NCBI GenBank assembly: GCA_002368175.1 | Contig: AP018172.1 | Location: 5,955,001-6,019,000 of the forward strand | Reading direction: 5' to 3' | From: Calothrix sp. NIES-2098 | GTDB taxonomy: Bacteria > Cyanobacteriota > Cyanobacteriia > Cyanobacteriales > Nostocaceae | Length of the DNA: 64,000 nucleotides | In this document: positions 1 to 9,182 of the stretch, one piece after another | Layout: every line of letters starts with the position of its first letter | Position numbering within the stretch: the stretch's first letter is position 1 | Made by a program: the position numbers and the translations under genes | The notes under the pieces: model-generated | Seen by the model: only the letters and a program-made list of their open reading frames with translations | The model's database searches: none | Told to the model about the DNA's origin: nothing

Positions 1-2
1 CT

Positions 3-1241
3 CAACATCATATTTGGCAAGTCCAAGCAATTACATTGATTGAGCATCAGCAAATACAAACCATTCTCGAACCACATTCACTAGAAATTAGTCAAGATAT
101 TCCGATAGCAATTATCAATTACGTTAAAAATACTCAACAAACAGTTCTAATCGATAATTTACAAACAAATATTCCGAGTTTAATTGGGGAATATATGTAC
201 CAAATCAAACCCCAGAGTGTATTATGTACCCCAATTATTAATCAAGGACAATTGGTAGGTATTATTTACTTAGAAAATCAACTGACTTCCGGAGTGTTTA
301 CCAGCGATCGCATCAGTTTAATTAATCTCTTAGCTTCTCAAGCTGCAATTTCTCTAGAAAACACCCGACTCTACCAACAAACTCAACAAGCTTTACAAGA
401 TTTACAACAAGCACAATTACAAATTGTCCAAAGCGAAAAAATGTCAGCATTGGGTAATTTAGTTGCTGGAGTTGCTCATGAAATGAATAATCCTTTGGGC
501 TTTATTGCTGCTAGCCTCAAACAAGCTAAACCCACTCTTGCTGACATAATTCAACACTTGCAACTTTATCAAGCAAGTCTACCCGATCCCAGCGATGAAA
601 TCAGAGACCATGCTGAGGAAATCGATTTAGAATATAGCTTAGAGGACTTACCAAAGATAATTGAATCAATGGTTATAGCGTGCGATCGCCTGAAAAATAT
701 CAGCACCAGTCTTCGCACTTTCTCAAGGGCAGATAAAGATTATAAAGTACCTTTTAATATTCATCAAGGTATTGATAGCACCATTTTAATTCTCAAGCAT
801 CGCCTAAAGGGTAACGAACAACGTCCAGCCATTGAAGTAGTAACAGAGTATGGCGATTTACCACAGCTTGAATGCTTCCCTGGACAATTAAATCAAGTAT
901 TTATGAACATCTTAGCAAATGCTATTGATGCTTTAGAAGAAGCCAATAATGGACGAAGTTTTGCAGAAATTCAAGCAAATCTTAACCAGATTACAATTAA
1001 AACTTCACTAGAAGATAACCAAGTTAAAGTAGCCATTACTGATAATGGTATGGGCATGAATGAGGAAGTTAAACAGCGAATTTTTGACCACTTATTTACT
1101 ACTAAAGGAGTCAATAAAGGTACAGGGTTGGGGTTAGCGATCGCTCGGCAAATTATTGTAGAAAAGCACGGTGGCAAAATCGATTGTAATTCCTCAACTA
1201 AAAAAGGTACTGAGTTTATCATTCAAATCCCTGTTCGATAG
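3..1241 (+). CDS. GAF-histidine kinase, 3' part of a larger sensor gene (5' end outside window)
   Basis: The frame is open to the left edge, so the first in-window start-like codon (TTG at 36) is probably internal. The fragment begins inside a GAF domain, followed by a short coiled coil and a HisKA box (MSALGNLVAGVAHEMNNP; phospho-accepting His codon at 477-479). A HATPase domain follows with an N box (NQVFMNILANAIDAL), a G1 box (DNGMGM) and a G2 region (GTGLGLA). It closely parallels the C-terminal 450 residues of the next gene, so the complete protein was probably another Ser/Thr-kinase/AAA/GAF/histidine-kinase giant and the two genes are tandem paralogues. It should be cytosolic and autophosphorylate on His. 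The signal is unknown. Confidence 0.85.
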   Translation, partial: QHHIWQVQAITLIEHQQIQTILEPHSLEISQDIPIAIINYVKNTQQTVLIDNLQTNIPSLIGEYMYQIKPQSVLCTPIINQGQLVGIIYLENQLTSGVFTSDRISLINLLASQAAISLENTRLYQQTQQALQDLQQAQLQIVQSEKMSALGNLVAGVAHEMNNPLGFIAASLKQAKPTLADIIQHLQLYQASLPDPSDEIRDHAEEIDLEYSLEDLPKIIESMVIACDRLKNISTSLRTFSRADKDYKVPFNIHQGIDSTILILKHRLKGNEQRPAIEVVTEYGDLPQLECFPGQLNQVFMNILANAIDALEEANNGRSFAEIQANLNQITIKTSLEDNQVKVAITDNGMGMNEEVKQRIFDHLFTTKGVNKGTGLGLAIARQIIVEKHGGKIDCNSSTKKGTEFIIQIPVR

Positions 1242-1369
1242 TCCAAAACTAACAGCCTAGGAAGGCTGCAATAGATGCATACATAATCTCCAATCCTAAA
1301 GGTTTTTAGTTGTTTGAGGATTGCTATATCTGGGAACACTAAATCTGAAAGCCTCAAGGATTAAGTGGT

Positions 1370-4300
1370 ATGTTTAAAATTTCCGGATATCAATTCCATG
1401 AAGAACTCTATAACGGTTCTAGAACTCTGGTTTATCGCGGATACCGAGAAATTGATGACAAACCCGTAGTAATTAAACTACTGAAAAATCCTTATCCGAG
1501 TTTCAACGAACTGGTACAGTTTCGCAATCAGTACGCTATTATTAAAAACTTAGACTTACCAGGTATTATTAAACCTATTAGTCTAGAACCATATTCTAAT
1601 GGTTATGCCTTAGTTATGGAGGATTTTGATGGTATTTCTCTCAAAGAGTGGATAGAAAGAAATCAGGAATTTTCTATTAGTAATTTCTTAACATTTGCTA
1701 TTGCCATAACCACAACTCTAGAGGCGCTACACCGTCATCAAGTTATTCATAAAGATATTAAACCTGCCAATATTCTAATTAATCCTGAAAATCATCAAAT
1801 TAAATTAATTGACTTTAGTATTGCATCTCTACTACCTAAAGAAACCCCACAACTACAAAACCCTCAAGTATTAGAAGGTACTCTCGCTTATATTTCTCCC
1901 GAACAAACTGGCAGAATGAATCGGGGTATAGATTATCGCACTGATTTTTATAGTCTAGGCGTAACTTTCTACGAATTACTCACAGGGAAATTGCCATTTT
2001 TGTCTAACGACCCAATGGAATTAGTACATTCTCATATCGCTAAAATCCCTGCCCAAGCCTGTGAAATTAATTCTCATATATCCCCCATCATTTCAGAAAT
2101 TATTGCTAAGTTAATGGCAAAAAATGCCGAAGATAGATATCAGAGTGCGGCGGGTTTAAAACATGATTTAGAAATTTGTTTATCTACATGGCAAATCACA
2201 GGTGCAATCGCAGATTTTATCTTAGGTAGTCGAGATATCAACGATCGATTCTTGATTCCAGAAAACCTTTATGGTCGAGAACAAGAGGTAAAAACCTTAC
2301 TCCAAGCCTTCGAGAGAGTAGCCGATGGTGACAGCGAAATCATATTAGTTGCTGGGTTCTCTGGAATTGGTAAAACGGCAGTTGTCAATGAAGTACATAA
2401 GCCGATTGTGCGGCAACGAGGATATTTTATTAAAGGAAAATTCGAGCAATTTCAAAAAAATATTCCTTTCTCAGCATTTGTTCAGGCTTTTCGGGATTTA
2501 ATGGGGCAATTATTGGGTGAAAGCGATACTCAAATCCAGCAATGGAAAAGTCAAATTTTAGAGGCTGTAGGGGAAAATGGACAAGTAATTATTGATGTGA
2601 TTCCTGAATTAGAAAAAATTATTGGCGAACAACCAACAGCACCAGAACTTTCGGGAATAGCAGCAGAAAATAGATTTAATTTATTATTTCAGAAATTTAT
2701 CCAGGTTTTCACAACTAAAAAACATCCCTTAGTGATTTTTTTAGACGATCTGCAATGGGTGGATTCGGCTTCTTTAAAACTGATGCAATTATTAATGGGT
2801 AGCTCTAATTCTGCTTATATGTTACTAATTGGTGCTTATCGAGATAATGAAGTACCACCTACTCATCCTTTAATACTGACTTTAGCTGAAATTCATAAAA
2901 TTGGCAGGAATATTAATACTATTACTCTAAATAAGCTCCAGAAAAACAATTTAAATCAACTAGTAGCAGATGCTCTCAATTGTTCTAAAGAACTCGCACA
3001 ACCTCTAACAGAATTAGTATATCAAAAAACTCAAGGCAATCCTTTTTTCAGCACACAGTTCCTCAAGTCATTAGCTGAAGATGGGCTGATTAAGTTGGAT
3101 TTTGAGGCTAGATATTGGCTTTGCGATCTAGCTAAAGTGAAAGCTTTGGCATTTACTGATGATGTGCTTGAGTTTATGGCATTACAATTACAAAAATTGC
3201 CATTAGAAACTCAAAATGCCTTAATATTATCTGCTTGTATTGGTTCTCAATTTGATTTAGAGACCTTAGCAATTGTCTGCGAGCAATCTCCAGTAAAAAC
3301 AGCAACAGATTTATGGAAAGCTTTACGAGAAGGTTTAATTCTCCCAATCAGTGAAGTTTATAAATTTTATCAAGAAAATGATACTTCAGTAGATTTAGAA
3401 CCAGTTTCAACTCATACTCACTCAAGAGCTAAGTATAGATTTTTTCACGATCGCGTCCAACAAGCGGCTTATTCTCTAATTCCTGACGAGCAAAAACAAC
3501 ATACTCACCTGAAAATAGGCAAACTCTTGCTGGCAAATCTTAATGCTGCTGAACGAGAAGAACAGATTTTTGCGATCGCCAATCAGCTAAATTTTGGATT
3601 ACCCCTAATTACCGATAAATTAGAACGAGAGCAGCTGGCGCGCATAAATTTGCAAGCCGCAAAAAAAGCGATCGCTTCTACTGCTTATGTCGCAGGAGTA
3701 GACTATCTCCGGACCAGCCAAAAACTCTTAACCACAGATTGCTGGCAAAATCAATACTCCTTGACTTTAGAAATTAACAATGAATTAGCACGCGCCACAT
3801 TTTTATCTGGTGATTTTCCGCAGATGGAGCAAGTTATCAAAGTAGTTCTAGAAAAAGGACGCTCCCATCTACATACAGCTAAAGTCTATGAAATCAAAAT
3901 CCAAGCATTGATGTTTCAAGGACAGGCTGTAGAAGCAGTCAAAATTGCTCTAGCAGTAGTCCAAAAATTTGGTCTCAAATTCCCTCAAAAGCCAACTATA
4001 ACTAAGATTGTGCTGGCTTTAATCGACACTAAATTAGCGTTGATGGGTAAATCTATCGCATCTCTAGAAGCGCTACCCATCATGACAGCACCAGATAAAA
4101 TCATTGTGATTCAAGTATTGTCAAAAACTATATCTGCTGCCTTTAATGGCGCACCTAATCTATTACCATTACTAGTTTTTCGTGCAGTTTGCTTATTTGC
4201 CAAGTATGGCAATACTAATTTATCTGCGTTTATTTATACATGGTATGGAGTAATTCTTTGCGGTTTTTTAGGTGATATTAAATCCGGCTATCAATTTGGG

Positions 4301-6832
4301 GAATTAGCACTTAAGTTAGTAGACAAATTTGAGACTAAAGAAATTAAAGCCAGCGTCGTTAACGCCGTTCACTGCTTTATTTACCCTTGGCAACAGCATA
4401 TTAAAGAAACACTTGAATCACTATTAGAAAGCTATCAAGCAGGGTTGGATAGCGGCGATAAAGAATTTGCAGCTTGGTCAGTTTTTGGCTATTGCGCTCA
4501 TAGCTATTTTATTGGTACAAATCTAGCAGACCTAGAGCCAAAGCTGGAATTTTATAGTCAAGCAATTACTCAACTTAACCAAGAAACAGCATTGCAAGCT
4601 CATAAAATTTACTATCAAGCAGTGCTAAATTTACTAAACAAATCAACCCAAGCATCTCGACTAGAAGGCGATTTGTACTCCCTCAGTCGGATGGAGGCGC
4701 AACAACAAGCAAAAAACGACAAAGCCGGACTGTTTATTGTTTATGTGAATCAAGCAATTTTGAGCTACTTATTTACAGATTTGGAATATGGAGCCGAAAT
4801 TCTAGAAAAAGCACAACAAAATTTAGCAGCAGGTATCGGCTTAGTCACATCAGTTATTTTCTATTTTTACGATTCATTGACTGCTTTAGCCCTTGCTAGC
4901 CAAGCTTCACCTCAAGACAAAAAACGACTTTTAAAACGTGTAGTAGCAAACCAGAAAAAAATCAAAAAATGGGCAGACCACGCCCCAATGAATCATTTAC
5001 ATAAGTTTCATTTAGTGGAAGCAGAAAAGTATCGAGTTTTAGATCGGAAAACCGATGCTACAGAAAATTACGATCGCGCTATTCAACTCGCTAGAGCAAA
5101 CCAATATCTTCAAGAAGAAGCATTAGCAAATGAACTCACTGCTAAATTCTATCTAGAATGGGGCAAAGAAAAAATTGCCGCAACCTACATGCAGGAAGCT
5201 TATTACTGCTATAGCCGTTGGGGTAGTCTAGCCAAAGTACTAGACTTAGAAAAACATTATTCCCAATTACTTACTCCCATCCTGCAACAAACATATAATC
5301 CCATTCTCACTAATGAAAGTATTTCCTTAACTTCTTTACGTACAATTCATTCAACTACCATAACCACCTCATCTGTTCTCGATTTACCTGGAATCCTCAA
5401 AGCATCACAAGCAATATCGAGTGAAATTAATCTGGAGAAATTACTTGTTCAGATCATGCAGATTGTTCTAGAAAGTGCAGGTGCTACTAAATCTGCATTG
5501 ATGTTATTACAAGGCGATAGTTTAGTTATCGAAGCAACTGCTAACATCGAAAACAGCCAAAATTGTATTTTACAATCTATCCCTGTTACAGATAGCTATG
5601 ATGTTCCCCACAGCATTATTAACTATGTTAAAAATACGTTAGAAATATTAGTTATTAAAGATATCGCTACACAAGACAGTTGGAATATTGATAGATATAT
5701 TCAAAAGGAAAAACCTCAAAGTATATTGTGTATGCCGATTATGCATAAGGGTGAATTAATCGGTATTCTATATTTAGAAAATAACCTGACTCTAGGAGCA
5801 TTTACAACTGATAAAGTTCAAGTTTTAAATTTATTAGTTTCTCAAGCAGCAATATCTTTAGAAAATGCTCGTCTGTACACAGCTTTACAACAAGCTTTGA
5901 TAGAACTAGAAGACAGAGTTAAAGAACGCACCCAAGAACTCAGCGAGAAAAATAACCAACTGCAAAACACCTTAAAAGAATTACATCATACCCAAGTTCA
6001 GATGCTACAAAGTGAAAAAATGTCTGCATTGGGACAAATGGTAGCAGGTATAGCACATGAAATTAATAACCCGGTCAATTTCATTCACGGCAATCTTACC
6101 TATGTGCAAGAATATACCCAAGATTTATTGCGGTTGATTAATTTATATCAACATCAGAATTTAAATATGCCAGAAATTCAAGCCTTATTAAATAAGCTTG
6201 ATTTAGAGTTTATCCAGACAGATTTGCCAAAAATTCTCAAATCTATGAGAGTGGGTACGGAACGCATTAGTGAAATTGTTTTATCTCTGCGAAATTTTTC
6301 CCGCATGGATGAAGCTGAATTTAAACAGGTTGATATTCATGAAGGCATCGAAAGTGCATTATTAATTTTACAACATCGACTTAAAGAAAAAGCACAAATC
6401 CCCAGCATTAGAATTATCAAAAACTATGGTCAATTACCTTTGATAGAATGTTATCCTGGTCAATTAAATCAGGTATTTATGAATATTTTGATAAATGCTA
6501 TTGACGCCATAGAAGAAAAAAATATCACGCGCGCTTGTGAAGAAATACAGGTAAATCCTAGCCAAGTTATTATTCGTACATCAGTCATTGATACTCATTG
6601 GATAGAAATTGCGATCGCAGATAATGGTATAGGCATGACTGAGGAAGTTCAAAAACAAATGTGGAATCCATTCTTTACTACTAAACCTGTTGGTAGCGGT
6701 ACGGGAATGGGGATGTCAATTACTTATCAAATCATTACAGAAAAGCATGGTGGAAAGTTGAATTGTTTTTCCACACCCAATCAAGGTACTGAGTTTTTGA
6801 TTCAAATACCAGTTTGTCAAAATAATTCGTAA
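1370..6832 (+). CDS. Multidomain Ser/Thr protein kinase-AAA ATPase-GAF-histidine kinase (1,820 aa)
   Basis: Residues 1-270 form a protein kinase fold with Lys36 (VVIKLLK), a catalytic loop HKDIKPANI (Asp129) and DFS instead of DFG (Asp148). Residues 300-600 are an AAA_16/STAND-like ATPase with Walker A GFSGIGKT (Lys335) and Walker B VIFLDDLQWVD (Asp459-Asp460). A long helical TPR-like region runs to about 1300, a GAF domain spans about 1350-1500, a coiled coil follows, then HisKA (His1563, GIAHEINNP) and HATPase (NQVFMNILINAIDAI, DNGIGM). This architecture is common in Nostocales. It carries both Ser/Thr and His kinase modules, so it may link the two phosphorylation types. It lies 128 bp after a paralogous fragment and ends exactly where the convergent gene ends. 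Confidence 0.93.
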   Translation: MFKISGYQFHEELYNGSRTLVYRGYREIDDKPVVIKLLKNPYPSFNELVQFRNQYAIIKNLDLPGIIKPISLEPYSNGYALVMEDFDGISLKEWIERNQEFSISNFLTFAIAITTTLEALHRHQVIHKDIKPANILINPENHQIKLIDFSIASLLPKETPQLQNPQVLEGTLAYISPEQTGRMNRGIDYRTDFYSLGVTFYELLTGKLPFLSNDPMELVHSHIAKIPAQACEINSHISPIISEIIAKLMAKNAEDRYQSAAGLKHDLEICLSTWQITGAIADFILGSRDINDRFLIPENLYGREQEVKTLLQAFERVADGDSEIILVAGFSGIGKTAVVNEVHKPIVRQRGYFIKGKFEQFQKNIPFSAFVQAFRDLMGQLLGESDTQIQQWKSQILEAVGENGQVIIDVIPELEKIIGEQPTAPELSGIAAENRFNLLFQKFIQVFTTKKHPLVIFLDDLQWVDSASLKLMQLLMGSSNSAYMLLIGAYRDNEVPPTHPLILTLAEIHKIGRNINTITLNKLQKNNLNQLVADALNCSKELAQPLTELVYQKTQGNPFFSTQFLKSLAEDGLIKLDFEARYWLCDLAKVKALAFTDDVLEFMALQLQKLPLETQNALILSACIGSQFDLETLAIVCEQSPVKTATDLWKALREGLILPISEVYKFYQENDTSVDLEPVSTHTHSRAKYRFFHDRVQQAAYSLIPDEQKQHTHLKIGKLLLANLNAAEREEQIFAIANQLNFGLPLITDKLEREQLARINLQAAKKAIASTAYVAGVDYLRTSQKLLTTDCWQNQYSLTLEINNELARATFLSGDFPQMEQVIKVVLEKGRSHLHTAKVYEIKIQALMFQGQAVEAVKIALAVVQKFGLKFPQKPTITKIVLALIDTKLALMGKSIASLEALPIMTAPDKIIVIQVLSKTISAAFNGAPNLLPLLVFRAVCLFAKYGNTNLSAFIYTWYGVILCGFLGDIKSGYQFGELALKLVDKFETKEIKASVVNAVHCFIYPWQQHIKETLESLLESYQAGLDSGDKEFAAWSVFGYCAHSYFIGTNLADLEPKLEFYSQAITQLNQETALQAHKIYYQAVLNLLNKSTQASRLEGDLYSLSRMEAQQQAKNDKAGLFIVYVNQAILSYLFTDLEYGAEILEKAQQNLAAGIGLVTSVIFYFYDSLTALALASQASPQDKKRLLKRVVANQKKIKKWADHAPMNHLHKFHLVEAEKYRVLDRKTDATENYDRAIQLARANQYLQEEALANELTAKFYLEWGKEKIAATYMQEAYYCYSRWGSLAKVLDLEKHYSQLLTPILQQTYNPILTNESISLTSLRTIHSTTITTSSVLDLPGILKASQAISSEINLEKLLVQIMQIVLESAGATKSALMLLQGDSLVIEATANIENSQNCILQSIPVTDSYDVPHSIINYVKNTLEILVIKDIATQDSWNIDRYIQKEKPQSILCMPIMHKGELIGILYLENNLTLGAFTTDKVQVLNLLVSQAAISLENARLYTALQQALIELEDRVKERTQELSEKNNQLQNTLKELHHTQVQMLQSEKMSALGQMVAGIAHEINNPVNFIHGNLTYVQEYTQDLLRLINLYQHQNLNMPEIQALLNKLDLEFIQTDLPKILKSMRVGTERISEIVLSLRNFSRMDEAEFKQVDIHEGIESALLILQHRLKEKAQIPSIRIIKNYGQLPLIECYPGQLNQVFMNILINAIDAIEEKNITRACEEIQVNPSQVIIRTSVIDTHWIEIAIADNGIGMTEEVQKQMWNPFFTTKPVGSGTGMGMSITYQIITEKHGGKLNCFSTPNQGTEFLIQIPVCQNNS

Positions 6833-8278
6833 TTATTTGGTAATTGGCAAAGTGAAGGTGAATGCTGTTTGTCCTTGAGATGTTGAATCCACGGTGAGGT
6901 CGCCATGATGTGCCCTGGCAATTTCCCGCGCGAGGCTGAGTCCGAGTCCGATTCCTTCTACTTTGCGGGTATGGGCAGGATCGCCGCGATAGAAGCGCTC
7001 AAAAAGGCGATCGCGATCGCTCTGGGAAATATCTTTTGATGCATTGGCAATGGTGATGTGGAGAGTTGTTGGGGTTTTGTCTGCGTGAATTTTTATCCAG
7101 CCGTTGGCAAGATTGTATTTAATGGCATTACTCAACAAATTTTGCAGAACTTGCACGAGCAAATCGCGATCGCCTTTTACCCTCAATCCCGCAGGAATTT
7201 CAGTTTCTACACTCAACTGCGGAGCCAAGAGTTCTACATCCTCGACCATCTCCATCAGTAATTCTGACATATCCACCTCAACCAGATACAAGCTCATTTG
7301 TCCGGCATCTGCTAGAGATAGCAGTAAAAGTTTCCGCATAATGCTGCTAAGGCGGCGCACTTCATCCAACAAATTGCTTAAGCGCTGTTGCAGTTCGCTT
7401 CCAGGTTCAACTTGTTGCAGCGTTCGTTCCAGTTCGCCTTGCAAAATCGTCAGTGGAGTTTTCAATTCATGCGCAGCATCAGCACTGAAGCGAGAGGCTT
7501 GGGTAAAACTGCGTTCCAGGCGTTCCAGCATTTGGTTAAATACTTGAATCAGTTCGACAAATTCCACATCTGTTGTGCCAATAGGAATTCGCCGATCTAG
7601 CCCTTGGACTGTCACCTGTTGAATAACTCCGGTTAATTGACCGATGGGACGCAACGCCCGCCCAGACATTAACCATGCTCCCATCGCAACTAATAACAAT
7701 GCTACGGGAATCGAAACTAAGAAGATATTGCGAATGCTAGCCATCTCTTGATTGACGACTTGCAAACTGACAGCCAGAGCTACCTGACTATCGGGAAATT
7801 TCGCTGCGCCAATTCGCCAAGTTGCTTTTCCTGTCTTTGCAGTCACAAATTGCGGCGGAAGTGGGCGAAAAGGTCGTGGTTCTGCGGATGAATTCGGCCG
7901 TTCTCTAGGAGGAGGTGGCGGCATAGGCGTTAAATTAAGACGCTTAACCAGCAGACTGTTCGCCTCAACATCAGCAGCAAGAGAGTTAAATTGATAAACT
8001 GTGTTGCCGTTACCGTCTAGTATCAGCAGTGCGATAGGGGTTTTTGTATTTCCCAAAACAAAAGATAGCTGTTCTGGGTGCAGATGCGATCGCTCTTTTT
8101 CCATTTCTGGGGGACGGCTAGCCCGCATCAACTGATTTAACAGTTCTGCATCCAAGCGGCTAATCTTGGCATTATAAATCTGGAACCAAGAGACTGCACC
8201 AAACCCTACTAATGTACTGCCAGCTAGAGCCGCAGACAACAGAGCAATCCGGAGCCGAAACGATCGCAGTTGTTTCAC
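6833..8278 (-). CDS. Membrane sensor histidine kinase (HAMP-HisKA-HATPase)
   Basis: A 481-residue classical sensor. TM1 lies at about 11-31 and TM2 at about 186-206, bracketing a periplasmic domain of about 150 residues with a proline-rich stretch (about 118-142, run of five prolines). HAMP follows at about 205-260, the HisKA box has His270 (DAAHELKTPL), and HATPase carries NLLSNAIKYN and a GLGLSLA glycine box. The start is GTG at 8278, overlapping the partner regulator's TGA by 4 nt (GTGA), so the pair is translationally coupled. The organisation resembles heavy-metal or redox sensors such as the NrsS/RppB type, but the signal cannot be read from the sequence. Confidence 0.93.
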   Translation of the reverse strand: MKQLRSFRLRIALLSAALAGSTLVGFGAVSWFQIYNAKISRLDAELLNQLMRASRPPEMEKERSHLHPEQLSFVLGNTKTPIALLILDGNGNTVYQFNSLAADVEANSLLVKRLNLTPMPPPPPRERPNSSAEPRPFRPLPPQFVTAKTGKATWRIGAAKFPDSQVALAVSLQVVNQEMASIRNIFLVSIPVALLLVAMGAWLMSGRALRPIGQLTGVIQQVTVQGLDRRIPIGTTDVEFVELIQVFNQMLERLERSFTQASRFSADAAHELKTPLTILQGELERTLQQVEPGSELQQRLSNLLDEVRRLSSIMRKLLLLSLADAGQMSLYLVEVDMSELLMEMVEDVELLAPQLSVETEIPAGLRVKGDRDLLVQVLQNLLSNAIKYNLANGWIKIHADKTPTTLHITIANASKDISQSDRDRLFERFYRGDPAHTRKVEGIGLGLSLAREIARAHHGDLTVDSTSQGQTAFTFTLPITK

Positions 8279-8958
8279 GATGAAGATTCTGGTTTGCGAA
8301 ACCGATAGCCAACGCCGCGAATACTTTCAATCCAACTAGCTTCATCAATCGAGTCAATTTTTTTGCGAATTCGCTGGATACATACATCCACGACGTTTGT
8401 ATTGGGGTTAAAGTCATAACCCCAAATATGTTCTAGGATTTGGGTACGAGTAAAAACTCTACCCGGAGAGCGCATGAGATATTCCAGCAGATTAAACTCG
8501 CGGCTGGTGAGTTCAATTGCCCGTTGATTGCAAGTGACTTCTCGCGCAATCCGATCCAGTTTAATCGGCCCAACTGCCAGTAAATTTTGGCGATCGCCTA
8601 CACTCCGGCGGACAACAGCGTGAATGCGAGCCGCTAACTCTTCCACAAAAAACGGTTTGGCAATATAATCATCGGCTCCCAAGTTCAAACCTGCCAAGCG
8701 ATCGTCTAATTCATTGCGTGCTGTCAACAAAATTACCGGAGTATTGCGGCCTTCCCGCCGCAGTTGTTTGAGAATTGATAGCCCATCTTTTCCCGGTATC
8801 ATAATATCGAGAATAATCGCATCGTATTCGTTATCTAGTGCCCGCAGATATCCTTCATCGCCGTTGTCGCAGTAGTCTACGACAAATCCCTGCTCCCTCA
8901 GTCCAGCCCGGACGAAGTTAGCAATTTTTGCTTCATCTTCGACAAACAGAACGTTCAC
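8275..8958 (-). CDS. OmpR/PhoB-family response regulator
   Basis: 227 residues: a receiver domain (acidic pair in VEDEA, phospho-acceptor Asp51 in LDIMIPG, Thr79 in LLTA, Lys101 in AKPF), then a C-terminal winged-helix DNA-binding domain (about 130-222) ending with the typical IRGVGYRF signature. The start is GTG at 8958; the nearest upstream ATG is out of frame. It is first in a two-gene operon with the sensor kinase and should be phosphorylated by it. Targets are unknown. The operon is transcribed away from ndhB, with a 224-bp divergent gap. Confidence 0.95.
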   Translation of the reverse strand: MNVLFVEDEAKIANFVRAGLREQGFVVDYCDNGDEGYLRALDNEYDAIILDIMIPGKDGLSILKQLRREGRNTPVILLTARNELDDRLAGLNLGADDYIAKPFFVEELAARIHAVVRRSVGDRQNLLAVGPIKLDRIAREVTCNQRAIELTSREFNLLEYLMRSPGRVFTRTQILEHIWGYDFNPNTNVVDVCIQRIRKKIDSIDEASWIESIRGVGYRFRKPESSS

Positions 8959-9182
8959 AAGTATTCATTAGTTCACCTATTGTTCCATATTAAATTGATT
9001 AATCTTTAGCTCAAATTACACTTTTGTAATTTTGAAAGCAGTTAATCTTAATTCCATGCCCAATGCCCCATCATCCTTGAATTTGTGAAATTGTTGTTCA
9101 ATAAGCTAGTGCGTGGCCGGGAAAACTTGTTAGAGTGAACAAAGTTAGCCTTGACGTCTAATCGCCAAAACCTATACAAATC

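Noticed and set aside
7058..7600. Three plus-strand open frames opposite the sensor kinase gene
   Set aside because: They lie antisense to a complete kinase with all motifs, have no ribosome sites or domains, and show composition typical of shadow frames.
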